DNA of 64,000 bases from Megaustenia siamemsis (GCA_032433765.1 JAVIAB010000124.1:91034411-91098410), one strand, 5' to 3'. Numbered from the stretch's first letter, positions 42,601-53,960 are shown. Translations and numbers: made by a program. The notes: generated by a model from the sequence alone, not told the origin.

Positions 42601-44382
42601 TTGACACTGAAACTGATAGTAAGGTGTAGCGAACATATATATTCACGGATAACGTAATAAAATTATGAACATCGAAACTGAAGTATAGCGAAATTATGTA
42701 ATGTGGCTTTAAAATGATTACTTGTAATGTTATAGGACAATTTTAGTTATCCATTTCGACAATGCAAATAAATAGAGAAAGAAATATAGGATAATAAATA
42801 AGAATAAAAGGATCAGTCTGATAATCTAAGTAGAATATTTAAAGGATTCAACCTGTAAAGGAGCAGTTATGCACAAACATCTCTCCAGTGTAATCATGGC
42901 CGTGATACAACTGCTGACTCGAGTGAGGGACAAATGTGGCATTGCTGAAGTCAAGTACATGATATCTACTGGTTCAAAATCCAAGTCAGCTGTCATGACT
43001 GCAGGAGTTAAATAAAAGCAGGTTCCAAACATCGTCGTTAGGCTCAATAGATCAGAGACTGCCAAACCTGAATGGTTAGACACAAGAAGTGTGTTAGTAT
43101 TTTTGAATATTTATTTGACATGATCCTAACAAAACTTAGATTTGCCGCTTTTCTTCTACTTTCTTCAGCTTGTCTTTCACCATCGTTAGACGATGAAGAT
43201 TTATGTATATGTATACATGCATATATATATGGTGTATTTAATGTTTCCTCAATTATTTTTTTGTTCATGGTCGGCTCTTAGGTACGGATTTCACGAGCGA
43301 TTGTTGATAATTTGTTGTTCAAAGCAGGGTAACTTGTTCAAATAAGGGTGGTCTTGTCTTTATTTGCTGCATACAATAAAAATGTGAAAACTTAATTTTA
43401 AAATATAGTGTCTGCATTTTTTATGTTTACTTTTAATGACAAATTTCTCATTGTTGCTGAAAATGTGAGAAAGGAACAGCTGGAATGTGTTGTAACAACT
43501 GGAAAGATTGAGGGACGAAGAGAAAAGATACCAGAGAGCTTAAGAAAATGGCTTGGTGGAAAGGTCAACAACAGAAAAGATAAGTAACTGTCGAGATTGA
43601 AAGTTGTGGAGAAACATAATCACCCACGCCAGCAAGGATGGGTACTTGATGACGATTACTCTTATTAATATTAAATGAGTTGTTATCTACAACTTACACA
43701 TGATTCTTTCTACAAATTTGTCACCTGCAGCTTCTACACATATTTTTGTGTGACTGCACTATAGCAATTCTAACTCAACTGTCTCACATTATTTTGTTTA
43801 TCTTTTTACCATAATGTAATAAGAAAATGCGTCTGCAATCGTTTTGAAATATACACATTCTATTCCATGAAGCAAATGCCAGAGCGGAATTGCGCTCCAT
43901 GGTAGCCAACCTTCGATGCAGAGACGCCACCAAATGATAGATATTCACTGTGTCATAAAGTTAATTGATTCATATTATTCACTGATTATAATAATTGGTT
44001 GTTGCTGGTCTCGTTTACTACCGAACCAAATACTGAGGTCTTGATTTCCTGGCGTTATATCATTCGAACAAATATATATATATAAATGTATAGACGTCTC
44101 AGGAACATAAACCCATATACATTTATAGAAATCCCTCAATTCATGTATTTTTTGGGGGGACGAAACACTTAAAATAATAATAATAATAATAGTGGATTAT
44201 TTACCTAGCAAGCATATGTTCACGGAGTCTTGAAATCCTTGTTTGACAAAACAAATAATATTAATGATGTTTGTGACGATACCGAAGATGTTGATAATTT
44301 GACAAACCACGCCAAACACAAGCCATGAGTAAATAAACAGTTCGTGGTCACTTACAACAAAGATATCATCGGATATCGACAT
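39007..44382 (-). CDS. class A GPCR, gastropod chemosensory-receptor type (gene 1)
   Basis: Three exons: 44382-44205, 43067-42853 and 39606-39007, all joints with GT/AG and consistent phase (1, then 0), giving 330 residues. Seven membrane segments can be placed: TM1 about 17-45; TM2 with NICLLGLAVSDLL (Asp65 is the conserved TM2 Asp); TM3 ending TLERCLCITAPL, where Glu121-Arg122-Cys123 replaces the DRY box; TM4 about 143-163; TM5 after the EHVEMISFVINHFSIPF loop; TM6 KMVVMISTLFIFCFVPVS; TM7 INSSMNIFIYY, a variant of NPxxY. The long basic loop 3 ends TIRNQKAAKM. It sits in the plasma membrane and signals through G proteins. The ligand is unknown; similarity is to chemosensory receptors named in gastropods. 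The introns are full of TE fragments. Confidence 0.88.
39885..40390 (+). mobile_element. LINE-G 3' fragment in GPCR intron 2
   Basis: Plus strand: TEMGFFRRMFKVLWAAEKTN, EEVIKEVNTKRELLKNIRKK, then shifted frames with KGKRDHGRQREKILDSL and LWKDMIAYANQYGT. It ends in gatgatgatgg. The frame switch near 40160-40180 disrupts the GH..RR.K block. Confidence 0.8.
40391..41289. other. intron sequence with a 30-bp direct repeat
   Basis: atttgacacctctttcattg (40609) recurs as atttggcacctctttcattg (40752). No frame of interest. AT-rich stretch at 41220-41280. Confidence 0.5.
41290..41490 (+). other. second copy of the TGVVSRW-type fragment
   Basis: Contains RKLVKQHNTGVVNRCTWRHT; related to 13571-13810 in DNA and protein. 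It is followed by five actaa repeats at 41521. Confidence 0.4.
41491..41850. other. no recognisable gene (intron)
   Basis: Unassigned intron sequence without repeats that I can match within the window. Confidence 0.45.
41862..42114 (-). mobile_element. tRNA-derived SINE-2
   Basis: 253 bp, 11-bp target duplications tagaacaacaa (41851-41861 and 42115-42125). Minus-strand head gggagccgcgatagctcagt then gtta (A box) and gggttcgatcc (B box). It ends in a tail ttactttactt. Other copies: 45616-45660 (head), 51500-51735, 51825-51939 plus 52814-52835, and 57582-57829. Confidence 0.92.
42284..42480. mobile_element. piggyBac-type MITE, partial copy
   Basis: Begins ttaactctttcggtacggaa and matches the complement of 23929-24230 for about 190 bp (acataacatattat, aagatgatacaa, catgtaaaaa). 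The far end is missing and replaced by a 21-bp tandem repeat. Confidence 0.8.
42475..42575. repeat. 21-bp tandem repeat, 4-5 copies
   Basis: Unit near ccatacagggatattttctc. Confidence 0.85.
42853..43067 (-). CDS. GPCR gene 1, exon 2 (TM2-TM3)
   Basis: 215 bp. Acceptor taaccattcag, donor gttgaa (weaker than consensus). It supplies the TM2 Asp and the ERC box. Confidence 0.87.
43490..43665 (+). mobile_element. LINE-G 3' end
   Basis: Shares gaaaggtcaacaacagaaaa and 'ttgtggagaaacataatcac' with the LINE-G end at 40270-40370; ends near gatgacgatt. It lies in GPCR intron 1. Confidence 0.6.
43878..43940 (+). mobile_element. LINE-A 3' end scrap
   Basis: gaattgcgctccatggtagc, then caaccttcgatgcagagacg, matching the RSMVANLRCGD end of LINE-A. 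Confidence 0.8.
44205..44382 (-). CDS. GPCR gene 1, exon 1 (TM1)
   Basis: ATG at 44382 gives MSISDDIFVVSDHELFIYSW. An in-frame GTG lies 21 bases upstream, but ATG is the natural start. Donor gtaaat follows cta-g in phase 1. A LINE-E insertion lies 123 bp upstream of the start. Confidence 0.85.
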
Positions 44383-44504
44383 TCTAACAAAATAGGAGTG
44401 CACCTTGTATATTGTTCAACGTTCTCTCAAAGTATTTCTTAAAATTAAACTTTAATGCATTATTTTATAATTGGCAAATGAGAAGAGCATACATTTCTGG
44501 AACA

Positions 44505-44711
44505 TATATATGGGCCCTTTTCGTCTTTGTCAGAGGGTCTAATGGATAATGAAGGCTATTGTGTATTTTTTTAGGTTTTGTTTTTGTCGAACAGCTTCTC
44601 TCGTGGCTAATTCTACCAATGTTTGACAAACACATGGCCACAGAATGAACAAGTCACTGATCCACAGTATTTTCCATCCTTTTTCATGAATATTTTCACT
44701 TCTAAGTTAAT
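44505..44711 (-). mobile_element. LINE-E short copy upstream of GPCR gene 1
   Basis: 207 bp of the LINE-E 3' end with 12-bp target duplications atttctggaaca (44493-44504 and 44712-44723). The TA-rich tail is at the left. It sits in the probable promoter or 5' UTR region of the GPCR. Confidence 0.92.
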
Positions 44712-44723
44712 ATTTCTGGAACA

Positions 44724-45610
44724 AGCGCATCGTCAATTGAGAACTGTTTCCTTATCTTCGTGAGTATAACTCAAGCAACAGTTATACATTAACCTCTATT
44801 TTACTTATTTACACTTCTTCATTGTTTAACAAGAAATATAATTCACATTCATATTTAGTATCCTAACTGTAACTATTTTAATTTTCTGTGAGCATTATAG
44901 CAATTATATTGACTAAGGTAAAGCTGAAAAATTTGTCGTGAAAACGTTCATTATATTTTTTTACATTTACAAAAGAAAGAGATTAAAAAATAAAACACCG
45001 TCTTTGTTTTTTTTTCTACAATTATAATAACATTACTTACTCTACACTGACCGACCCATTGAGTTTATGTGAAGATTATTTATTCGTAAAATAGAGAAAA
45101 CTATTTATAAGGTCTGTGAATGATTATCCTGGTGTTGCAGTATCAAAGTATAAGTAAGCATATGTAGTTATATGTACAAATAATAACCTGGTTTAAAAGT
45201 AATAATAAAAAAACACCACATGTCAGTCTCCTTTGCAATATTCTTGTTAAATGACAAGACAATACTTGCTGGATACCGTGCGTGACAATTATTGTGTACA
45301 GATAATTAGACGCTTCCGATAGTAAGTTATAATATTATTGTTATTACTTTCGTGGCTTTTGGTTTGGAAAGAAACATAGATAAGTGCCCTTTCCATCTGT
45401 TGTGCATATGTTGTGTCTTTGATTATCGCTGCCCGTCTTTGTCATTTATGAGCTCAGTAGGATCGTGGTTTTCTTTTTCCCGCTCCTGTAGCTTTTACTG
45501 CTTTATATTTTGTCCGAATTCTGTCCATTTGTTTCGCTTAGCTTTTTTATCACAATTTTAACTTTTTCCGTACTAAGGCATATTTTTCATATTATTCTTG
45601 ATTCTTATTC
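44724..45610. other. no recognisable gene
   Basis: Upstream region of GPCR gene 1, AT-rich. At 45557 ttaactttttccgtact resembles one end of the piggyBac-type MITE but has no partner. Confidence 0.45.
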
Positions 45611-45615
45611 TTCCT

Positions 45616-45800
45616 GTGGAGCCGCGATAGCTCAATGGTTAGTGAACTGGACTACTAAGGAGTCATGTTAGGAGATTTGTTATTGTAAAAATGTATGTGG
45701 ATTATGCATGTTGTGTCATTCCACTTGTATCACGTATGTTATTGCGACTCTCTGTGTTTGAAGAATGTGTTGGTGATAAATAAATCATTTCGATGACATA
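45616..45800 (+). mobile_element. SINE-2 head with a different body
   Basis: The first 45 bases (ggagccgcgatagctcaatg onward) equal the SINE-2 tRNA head; after that the body is unrelated to the other copies and ends near gataaataaatcattt. It is either a truncated copy or a SINE family sharing the head. Confidence 0.6.
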
Positions 45801-45809
45801 ATTCCAGTA

Positions 45810-46190
45810 GTTTGCCTCCATGTTCACTTATTTCTACTGTCGTGTCGACACAAAGTCCCAGGATATCTCGGTTCTCGCTGTTGTGTTTACAGGACTTCCA
45901 TTAAAATCACCGTCACTAATATGTCGTTGTTTTCATCAAACTTGTTGAAAATTTCATTTAGTGTGTCATATAATTCTTCACTGTTTTCTGTATTGTTGTT
46001 ACATGATGCATAAATCTGTATGTAAGTTGTTGCGATCGTCTTCTAGTAGTCTCGCTCTGATTATTCTTTATGAGTAGTGTTTTATTTCTAGAATATTATT
46101 TGCCTGTTCTGGGTTGATGATAAAGCCTACTCCATGTTTTGCTTATCATGAAGTCCATATGTCCATCCTTTATCTATTGTTCTTTTATAA
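45810..46190 (-). mobile_element. LINE endonuclease-domain fragment
   Basis: On minus reads GFIINPEQANNILEIKHYS, RIIRARLLEDDRNNLHTDL, then YDTLNEIFNKFDENNDI and a decayed GDFN, the AP-endonuclease domain of an RTE-like LINE. It lies downstream of, and separate from, the LINE-F C-terminus. Confidence 0.65.
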
Positions 46191-46214
46191 TAAAATAAGC
46201 ATTTATATTGCTAA

Positions 46215-47010
46215 TATTGAATAAGCAGATTCAACCACCTAATGAACAAGATGTATTCGTGGCGCCTGGCCTCTTCTCCTTTCTCCTGCGTCTTTTGTCT
46301 TCTGAATGTGATATCAACGGTGCATTATATGTTGCTGATCCGATTTTTTTTTATTCTTCTTCTCCATGTGCTACGATCTGCAGCCAATTCCTCTCAGTTT
46401 CTTTCGATGATAGGGAATTCCCAAAAGGAGGCCCTAAAATATTGTATATTCTATATATCACAGCACTGGTCAACACTTTGGTCGCATTCAGGTCTTTAGT
46501 TTACCATACTACATAAGTTAGGCAATATGATTGTTTGCAATTTTTTCACTCAGAAGTGAAAAGACTCATGAAAAAGGATGGAAAACCCTGTGGATCAGTG
46601 GGCCTTACTTGTTTATTCTGTGGCCGTATGTGTTTGTCAAACATTGGTGGAATTAGCCACGAGAGAAGCTGTTCGAAAAAAAACAAAACCTAAAAAAATT
46701 ACACAATAGCCTCCACTAGACCGTCTGACAAGACGACCAAAAAGGGTCATATATGATTGTTTACCATTCTTCTTATATGACCCAGCCACCTTAGTCTCGT
46801 ACTTAATGTGTTGCCATGATGGATGGGGTTTTTTACTCTTTGTAAGACATTAGAGTTGGTTACTTTGTTCTGCCATTTGATGTTCATAATCTTTTGAATG
46901 CAACGAATATGAAAGTCTTTTAACCTTTTCTCCTGCCATGCATAGTTAGTCTACGTTTCTGAACCGTATAGAAGTGTCACTAATAAAAACACTTTGGTAA
47001 ATTTGAATAT
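46215..47010 (-). mobile_element. LINE-F C-terminal remnant split by LINE-E
   Basis: On minus, 47010-46763 reads FKVFLLVTLLYGSE-like, RLKDFHIRCIQKIMNIKWQN and VTNSNVLQRVKNP; 46480-46340 reads ELAADRSTWRR. The piece between is the LINE-E insertion. Confidence 0.65.
46537..46750 (+). mobile_element. LINE-E short copy encoding a zinc-finger-like end
   Basis: 12-bp target duplications atatgattgttt (46525-46536 and 46751-46762). The plus frame reads KRLMKKDGKPCGSVG, then LTCLFCGRMCLSNIGGISH and ERSC: a C-x2-C-x(n)-H-x3-C cluster at the extreme C-terminus of the LINE-E protein. Confidence 0.9.
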
Positions 47011-47870
47011 GTGACCAGATTGTTAGTTATATATATATATATTTGTAAAATCATGTAATTTGTCAGGTTGTTATAAAACTATGTCGTTGCAGCTGACATT
47101 GTCCGCTTAAGAAATTGAACTGCCTTATTATTTAAACATTATTTGTTACACACTGCTTGACTCTGGCCTAACCACCCCGTAGCCATATCTCTATACATGT
47201 CGTTTTTATTTTCAGCCTTCTAATCCTCCCCCCCCCTCCTAGAGGTGAGGAAGTAGGCGTAAATGTCGCAAGTAATATTTTGTACGACCTGAAGATGTGT
47301 TTGTATAATGCACAAGTGTGCACGCATGGAATAAATATGCATATACCATGAAGGTTGATGAGAAAAAAAGACAATTAAGCTCTCTCAAGAATTGAATGAT
47401 TTTGCCGAATACAATTATCTATCCTCAGCAGTTATCTTGGGTTTGAGGGCATATTGCAGATCATGTATCGATCAGAAAGACAAGACATTAAAACAGAATG
47501 TCAGTTATCAATACAACACTAGACTAAACACATAATTTACTCTCAGAATTTCGCAACTTTTCTAGACATAATAACATAATTGGTCAGCTTATAAAGTTGG
47601 TTACTCTAGGAAACCAACATTTGATATAATGGTGTTCCGCATGGTACCTACACCCCCAAACCACAGAAATGGTGAAAGACCGTAAAAATATATATTGTTT
47701 TCTGCACTATGTATATGAATATATGATATATTAGAAAGTTCCTTTCACAGATACAAATCATACGTATGTACACATACAACTATTTGGTGTAAATATACTT
47801 TTCCTAATACATATACCCTTTATTTAAAATACAAATCATCAACATGAGGTCGCATGCCATTTGCAGAACG
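47011..47870. other. no recognisable gene
   Basis: AT-rich; a TA run at 47028-47041 and a C run at 47228-47237. Confidence 0.5.
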
Positions 47871-48900
47871 TTGCATTCATAACATCCCGTGTGAGAGAAT
47901 CTCTCTTTTTAGTCAGATCTCCAATTTCTTCGGTTGTCATGTTAAACGTCTCCTTTATTTCTTGAAACCACCTTTGTTATGTTAAACGTCTCCTTTATTT
48001 CTTGAAACCACCATTATTATGTTCAACGTCTCCTTTATTTCTTGAAACCACCTTTATCATGTTCAACGTCTCCTTTATTTCTTGAAACGACCTTTATTAT
48101 GTTCAACGTCTCCTTTATTTCTTGAAACCACCTTTATCATGTTCAACGTCTCCTTTATTTCTTGAAACACCTTTGTTATGTTCAACGTCTCCTTTATTTC
48201 TTGAAACCACCTTTGTCATGGTCAACGTCTCCTTTATTTCTTGGAACCACCTTTGTCATGTTCAACTTCTCCTTTATTTCTTGAAACCACCTTTGTTATG
48301 TTCAACGTCTCCTTTATTTCTTGAAACCACCTTTGTTATGTTCAATGTCTCCTTTATTTCTTGAAACAACCTTTACCATGTTCAACGTCTCCTTTATTTC
48401 TTGAAACCACCTTTGTTATGTTTAACGTTTCCTTTATTTCTTGAAACAAACTTTACCATGTTCAACGTCTCCTTTATTTCTTGAAACCACCTTTCTCATG
48501 TTCAACTTCTCCTTTATTTCTTGAAACCACCTTTGTTATGTTCAACTTCTCCTTTATTTCTTGAAACCACCTTTGTCATGTTCAACTTCTCCTTTATTTC
48601 TTGAAACCACCTTTGTCATGTTCAACTTCTCCTTTATTTCTTGAAACCACCTTTGTTATGTTCAACGTCTCCTTTATTTCTTGAAACCACCTTTATCATG
48701 TTCAACATCTCCTTTATTTCTTGAAAGCACCTTTGTCATGTTCAACGTCTCCTTTATTTCTTGAAACCACCTTTGTTATGTTCAACGTCTCCTTTATTTC
48801 TTGAAACCACCTTTGCCATGGTCTACCCCTGATGCATCACACATAAACCATACCTTCCACTATTGTTCATTCTAGCCTGTGTCTGTATTTGGTGTCGTTT
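47871..48900 (-). mobile_element. LINE-J C-terminal fragment expanded from within
   Basis: On minus the right flank reads IRGRPWQRWFQEIKETLN and the left flank NMTTEEIGDLTKKRDSL then NATFC, adjacent parts of one LINE protein (compare GIRGRPRRR.FKDMKETLKT and GDLVRDRDSFRGAVINATFC at 56600-56790). The 40-bp minisatellite lies between them. Confidence 0.85.
47945..48822. repeat. 40-bp minisatellite, about 22 copies, of LINE origin
   Basis: Unit cttgaaaccacctttgttat plus gttcaacgtctcctttattt. On minus a unit spells RWFQEIKETLNIT, the LINE-J peptide at this place. Confidence 0.93.
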
Positions 48901-48959
48901 GACTTAGTCATACTATTTTAATTTCCTCTGTAGAATAGAGTTATAAGCCAGTTAATTGT

Positions 48960-49330
48960 AATGTCTAAATCTGTTAATATGTCCTCATTGCTCTTTTTCA
49001 TTATCCAAGGTATCTTACAGATTTTCCCATAGCATTTTGTTCCAAATGAATACATTTTCAACATAGCTGTTTGCGAGATTGTTCATGATTTACACCGTAT
49101 ATTGCATTTGGGAAGATACATGTTGTAAATAATTGTAATTTTCATGGTAAAATTCGATGCATTTTTTACGTCAGTCCCATGCTAAATGGCCCTGAACTTT
49201 TTTGACTTTTTCTGATCTTTCCATGCCAACTTTTGCATTGAAGTTTCCTTCCATAATGATTAAAATGATTAATTTACCTTCTTTTCCTACGCTATCCTAC
49301 AAGAGGATTGTAAAATTAGATATATAATTT
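48960..49330 (-). mobile_element. LINE endonuclease fragment
   Basis: On minus MEGNFNAKVGMERSEKVKK, the GDFNAKVG block of the endonuclease, followed by decayed sequence. Confidence 0.65.
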
Positions 49331-49720
49331 TGCAACCCCCAAGCATGATAGCGACAGGCTCGAGAACGTAAAATAAATGTATATACATTATTTAAAATTG
49401 TTTGCTCATTTTGAAAGCTAGCGTGAGAGTTTATGATTCACCATTTATTTCATTGTATTGAACCAGCGCATTTTCACGTACGTATCATATAGTATTCATT
49501 AAATGTATATGTTTCACAAATATAAGAAATATAATAAAAATGTTCATGAAATTATTTTGATTACTTTGATTTTTTTAGGGTACTACTTTATAGATGGAAC
49601 ATATATTTGGAATTTGTTAGCTTCAAATTACAGAAATAGTAATATTTAATAGAAACATTTTTCCCCCCACAAAGTTATAGTTATAATTATTGTCTATAAT
49701 CATACTTCACAATGATATCT
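49331..49720. other. no recognisable gene
   Basis: AT-rich without long frames. Confidence 0.5.
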
Positions 49721-49721
49721 G

Positions 49722-49930
49722 GTGTAGGTGATCATGTATCTCCGCATCATTATATCGGTATAGTTTATCAGTTCGCTATTGATTTTCTGCAATGTTAATC
49801 TATTCAATCTTTTATCAACTTCTGTGTCTTTTTCCTCAATATTTTTCCATTTGTGCCACTATATTTCAGCTGTTTCCATCTATAACATTCCTAGAGTATC
49901 CAGATTATTTACTTCTGATGCTGGAAATAC
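49722..49930 (-). mobile_element. LINE-G remnant
   Basis: Starts ggtgtaggtgatcatgtatc as in the copies at 10490 and 56950; strongly diverged. Confidence 0.5.
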
Positions 49931-50184
49931 GCTTTTAATTACATAATATGGACTTTTTCTATCAGAATTTATTGATAAAAATATAACCCATTAGCTTAAA
50001 TGTAATTGTAAATTGTCCAAGGTGTATAATAGATAGAAATGTTTAATTTATACAATCTGCAAAAATAAATAATCCGCATTAAACTGTATCTACAAGTACA
50101 AAGAAAGATCTCATGCAAAAGATGTTCATTCCGAAATTAATCTCCCTGCGAAATCAGTAATTTGACAGTTACATTTTTTTTCTT

Positions 50185-50285
50185 TTAAATCAGCTTATGA
50201 CAACCTGCACAATCAAAGCAAGAGACAGAGCAGAATGGCGCTCCATGGTAGCCAACTTTCGTTTCAGAGATGGCTCTCGATGATG
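50185..50285 (+). mobile_element. LINE-A 3' end
   Basis: Reads TIKARDRAEWRSMVANFRF, ends gatgatgaag. No target duplication is clear. Confidence 0.85.
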
Positions 50286-50309
50286 AAGAACATTATTTTA
50301 AGAACCTAA

Positions 50310-50342
<33 letters not shown>

Positions 50343-50719
50343 ACCTGCATTCCGTATAAATAGAATCTTGTGTAACTAACCGCCATTTGGTCTTCCCCAT
50401 ACCTCCCACCCCCACATCTCTCTCTCTCTCTGTCTCTCTAGTTTGCTCATTGTTTGTCAACTATATAGAATACCGATTGCACACAGCAACTCATGCATAG
50501 AATGAAGAGACTACATAAAGACTAGTACAATTACTCTGTGTAAGGGTAAGGGTTCACACGCATTTGAACACGTAAACGCTTGAAATGGTAGACTGTATAA
50601 TTGTCCAATCACGCATTAACTTACTTCATGTTCATCTAGGCTACAAAATTGCCAAGTCCCTTGAATGTGTCGAATGATTGTTCAAGTACCTAGAACACCG
50701 ACTCCACTATCATTAACTT
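50286..50719. repeat. CT microsatellites and plain sequence
   Basis: (CT)n at 50312-50342 and 50417-50440; the rest is unassigned. Confidence 0.7.
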
Positions 50720-50731
50720 TAAAGTATAAAC

Positions 50732-51434
50732 TATGGACTAGATATGAATATCAAAAAGACTAAAAATATGAACATAAACAAAGAAAATTCTCAAGACCTA
50801 CAACTAAATATCACAGTTGAGGGAATACATATGGAGACAGTCCAGAGCTACACCTACCTTGGACATACTATAACCAATGATGTAAAATGTAAAATTGAAA
50901 TAAACAAAGGAATAGGTATGGCAAAAAGTAATTTTAATGCCATGAAAAATATACTAACAACAAAACAAATATCAGCAGGGCTGAAACTAAGAATGTCAAA
51001 ATGTTACATCTTCTCATTATTCCTGTATGGTGCAGAAACATGGACATTAGACAAGAAAACAGAACAGAAAATTGAAGCCTTTGAAATGTGGATTTATAGA
51101 AGATAGGTAGAATTGGATGGAAAGAAAATAAAACAAACGATGAAGTTTTAAAAGAACTGAAAATAAAAAGAGAACTACTAAATACAATTAAGACAAGACA
51201 AATAAAATATTTGGGGCACGTTAAAATCAAAACAGCCTACTAAAAGTAATATTGAAAGGGAAAATACAAAGTAAAATAGGCAGAGGCAGACCAAGACTAA
51301 CATGGACGAGTAACATCAAAAGATGGACAAGTCAATCTATGACAGCCTGCACCAGCAAAGCAAGAATAAGAGTGGAATGGCGATCCATGGTAGCCAACTT
51401 TCGTTGCGGAGAAGGCACTCGATGATGATGATGA
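50732..51434 (+). mobile_element. LINE-A insertion, 703 bp
   Basis: Target duplications taaagtataaac (50720-50731 and 51435-51446), (GATG)-type trinucleotide tail. Frame NIKKTKNMNINKENSQDLQL ... GAETWTLDKKTEQKIEAFEM up to 51106, then a frameshift and decayed C-terminus. Its 5' end coincides with that of the 9648-10350 copy, and both are 703 bp. Confidence 0.93.
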
Positions 51435-51499
51435 TAAAGTATAAACATATTAATCAATGTTTCTTCTGCGTCTTGCTAGGCGTATTTCAGAATTTCGTG

Positions 51500-51735
51500 C
51501 TGGTTATCATATTTTTCTTTGACCAGCGCACATATTTGAGTGACGATGTCGGTATCACGCCAGGCCGCCTTTACTTCCAATACAAATCTTTGGTACCTCT
51601 TTTTAGAGGCTGGGTGAACCCCGGAGCAGTGTCGGTTCGAAAAGAATCCCGCCAGTTCTGGGGATTGAACCCCGGAGCCTTCTGATCAAAAAGTGAAAAC
51701 ACACACACACACACCACTCAGCCACCGAAGCTCTA
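51500..51735 (-). mobile_element. SINE-2, diverged copy
   Basis: Shares gctgggtgaaccc and the outline of head and body; an ACACAC run lies at 51696-51712. The head end is cagccaccgaagctc. Confidence 0.6.
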
Positions 51736-51939
51736 TATAAAGTATAACAAATAGTTAAGAGCTCTCGGGTGTAAAGAATGACGTGTTAACGCGTATATTG
51801 TACAATGACTAACGGTACATTTATGTTGATTATAACATGCCAGGCCGTTTAATGTTCCCAGAAAGGTAATTATTTAAGGCGTGGTGAACCAAAAATGATC
51901 GGGGATCAAACTGGACCTTTCATCTTTGGTAGTCCGTTT

Positions 51940-52803
<864 letters not shown>

Positions 52804-52835
52804 TAGTCCGTTTAACTAACCACTCAGATGGTTTC

Positions 52836-53330
52836 TTTCTTTTCTTCTTTCTTTCTTTTTTCTTTTTTATTTCTTTCTTTCATTTCTCATTTGTATTTGA
52901 TGTCGAGGTTTATTTGTTTCCGGTTTATTGTTTATTTGTTGCCGGTTTCTTGTTCTTCTGTATGTTTCTTCTGCTGTTTTAACTCCGAGTTTTTGTAATA
53001 TTCCGTTGATACACCTGTTTCATGGACGGCCCCATGGTCTGGTGTTCTTCTATTATTTTATTTTTCGGTAACTAGTATTAGATTAGTTCTCTACCTCTTA
53101 TCATATGCCAGAACCACTTGATCTGTTGTCGCTTTATTCATTCTAGTCTTTGTGTAACTCTTATTTTCTGATCTAATATATGAGGGTTTTTCCTGCCATG
53201 CATCTAACACACTTCATTTATATTGTAGTTATTTTTCTAATAGTTCTTGAGTGTTGGGCACTGGTAAGTACACCGGTGGGGTAAATATGGTTATATACAT
53301 AACAAATGCGTGGTAAAATGACGCATTTGA
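52836..53330 (-). mobile_element. pyrimidine tract and LINE-K remnant
   Basis: (TTTC)n at 52832-52885. Then on minus scattered LINE traces (EEHQTMGPSMKQ, CINGILQKLGVK) like a GRP..RWIDGI...LG block. The frame is badly broken, so this is tentative. Confidence 0.4.
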
Positions 53331-53335
53331 AAATA

Positions 53336-53755
53336 AATGTTTAAGGAAAATACCTGGAATAGCGTGGAACGAATTCAAAACAAACGAAGAAATTAGAGAA
53401 ATCTCCAATCAACCACAAGTATCATCAGTAATCAAGAAAAGACGATGGACATACGTTAGACATGTGATGAGATGAGATAATAACCGAATAACAAAGCAAG
53501 CCTCATGTGGAAAACAACAGGTAGTAGGAAAAGAAACCGACTGAGAGAGACACTAAGAAAAACATTGATCAGAGAAGCAAAGGCAGCAGGAATCGGCTCC
53601 CTCAATGGGATTGAGACGCTTGCGCAGAACAGAGACAAATGGCGAGATTTGATATATTGTTTATGCAAGGATTGAGACTGCTAGAAAGACAATTTAGAAA
53701 AAGAGAAAGAGTATCTGGGTATATGTCTATGAGCTGGTCACGGCTCGGAAAGTTT
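53336..53755 (+). mobile_element. LINE-B, old copy
   Basis: Diverged C-terminal coding end (QASCGKQQ, IGSLNGIETLAQNRDKWRDL) and UTR (ctatgagctggtcacggctc). Stops and frameshifts. Confidence 0.85.
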
Positions 53756-53756
53756 A

Positions 53757-53960
53757 TATATATATATATATGGCCCTTTTCGCCTTGTCAGACGGTCTAG
53801 TGGAGGCTATCGTTTATTTTATCATTGAGGTTGTGATTTTGTCGAACAGCTTCTCTCGTGGCCAATTCTACCAATGTTTGTCAAACACACGGATATAAGA
53901 ATGAACAAGTCAGGCCCACTGATCCACAGGGTTTTCCATCCCTTTTTATGAGTCTCAAAA
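53757..53960 (-). mobile_element. LINE-E short copy
   Basis: Same 200-bp end as at 44505 and 46537, with TA tail at the left. Target repeats are not clear because the left side is a TA run. Confidence 0.85.

Noticed and set aside
45555..45580. Third piggyBac-type MITE
   Set aside because: Only one TTAA plus a weak match to the end; no partner end and no internal similarity.
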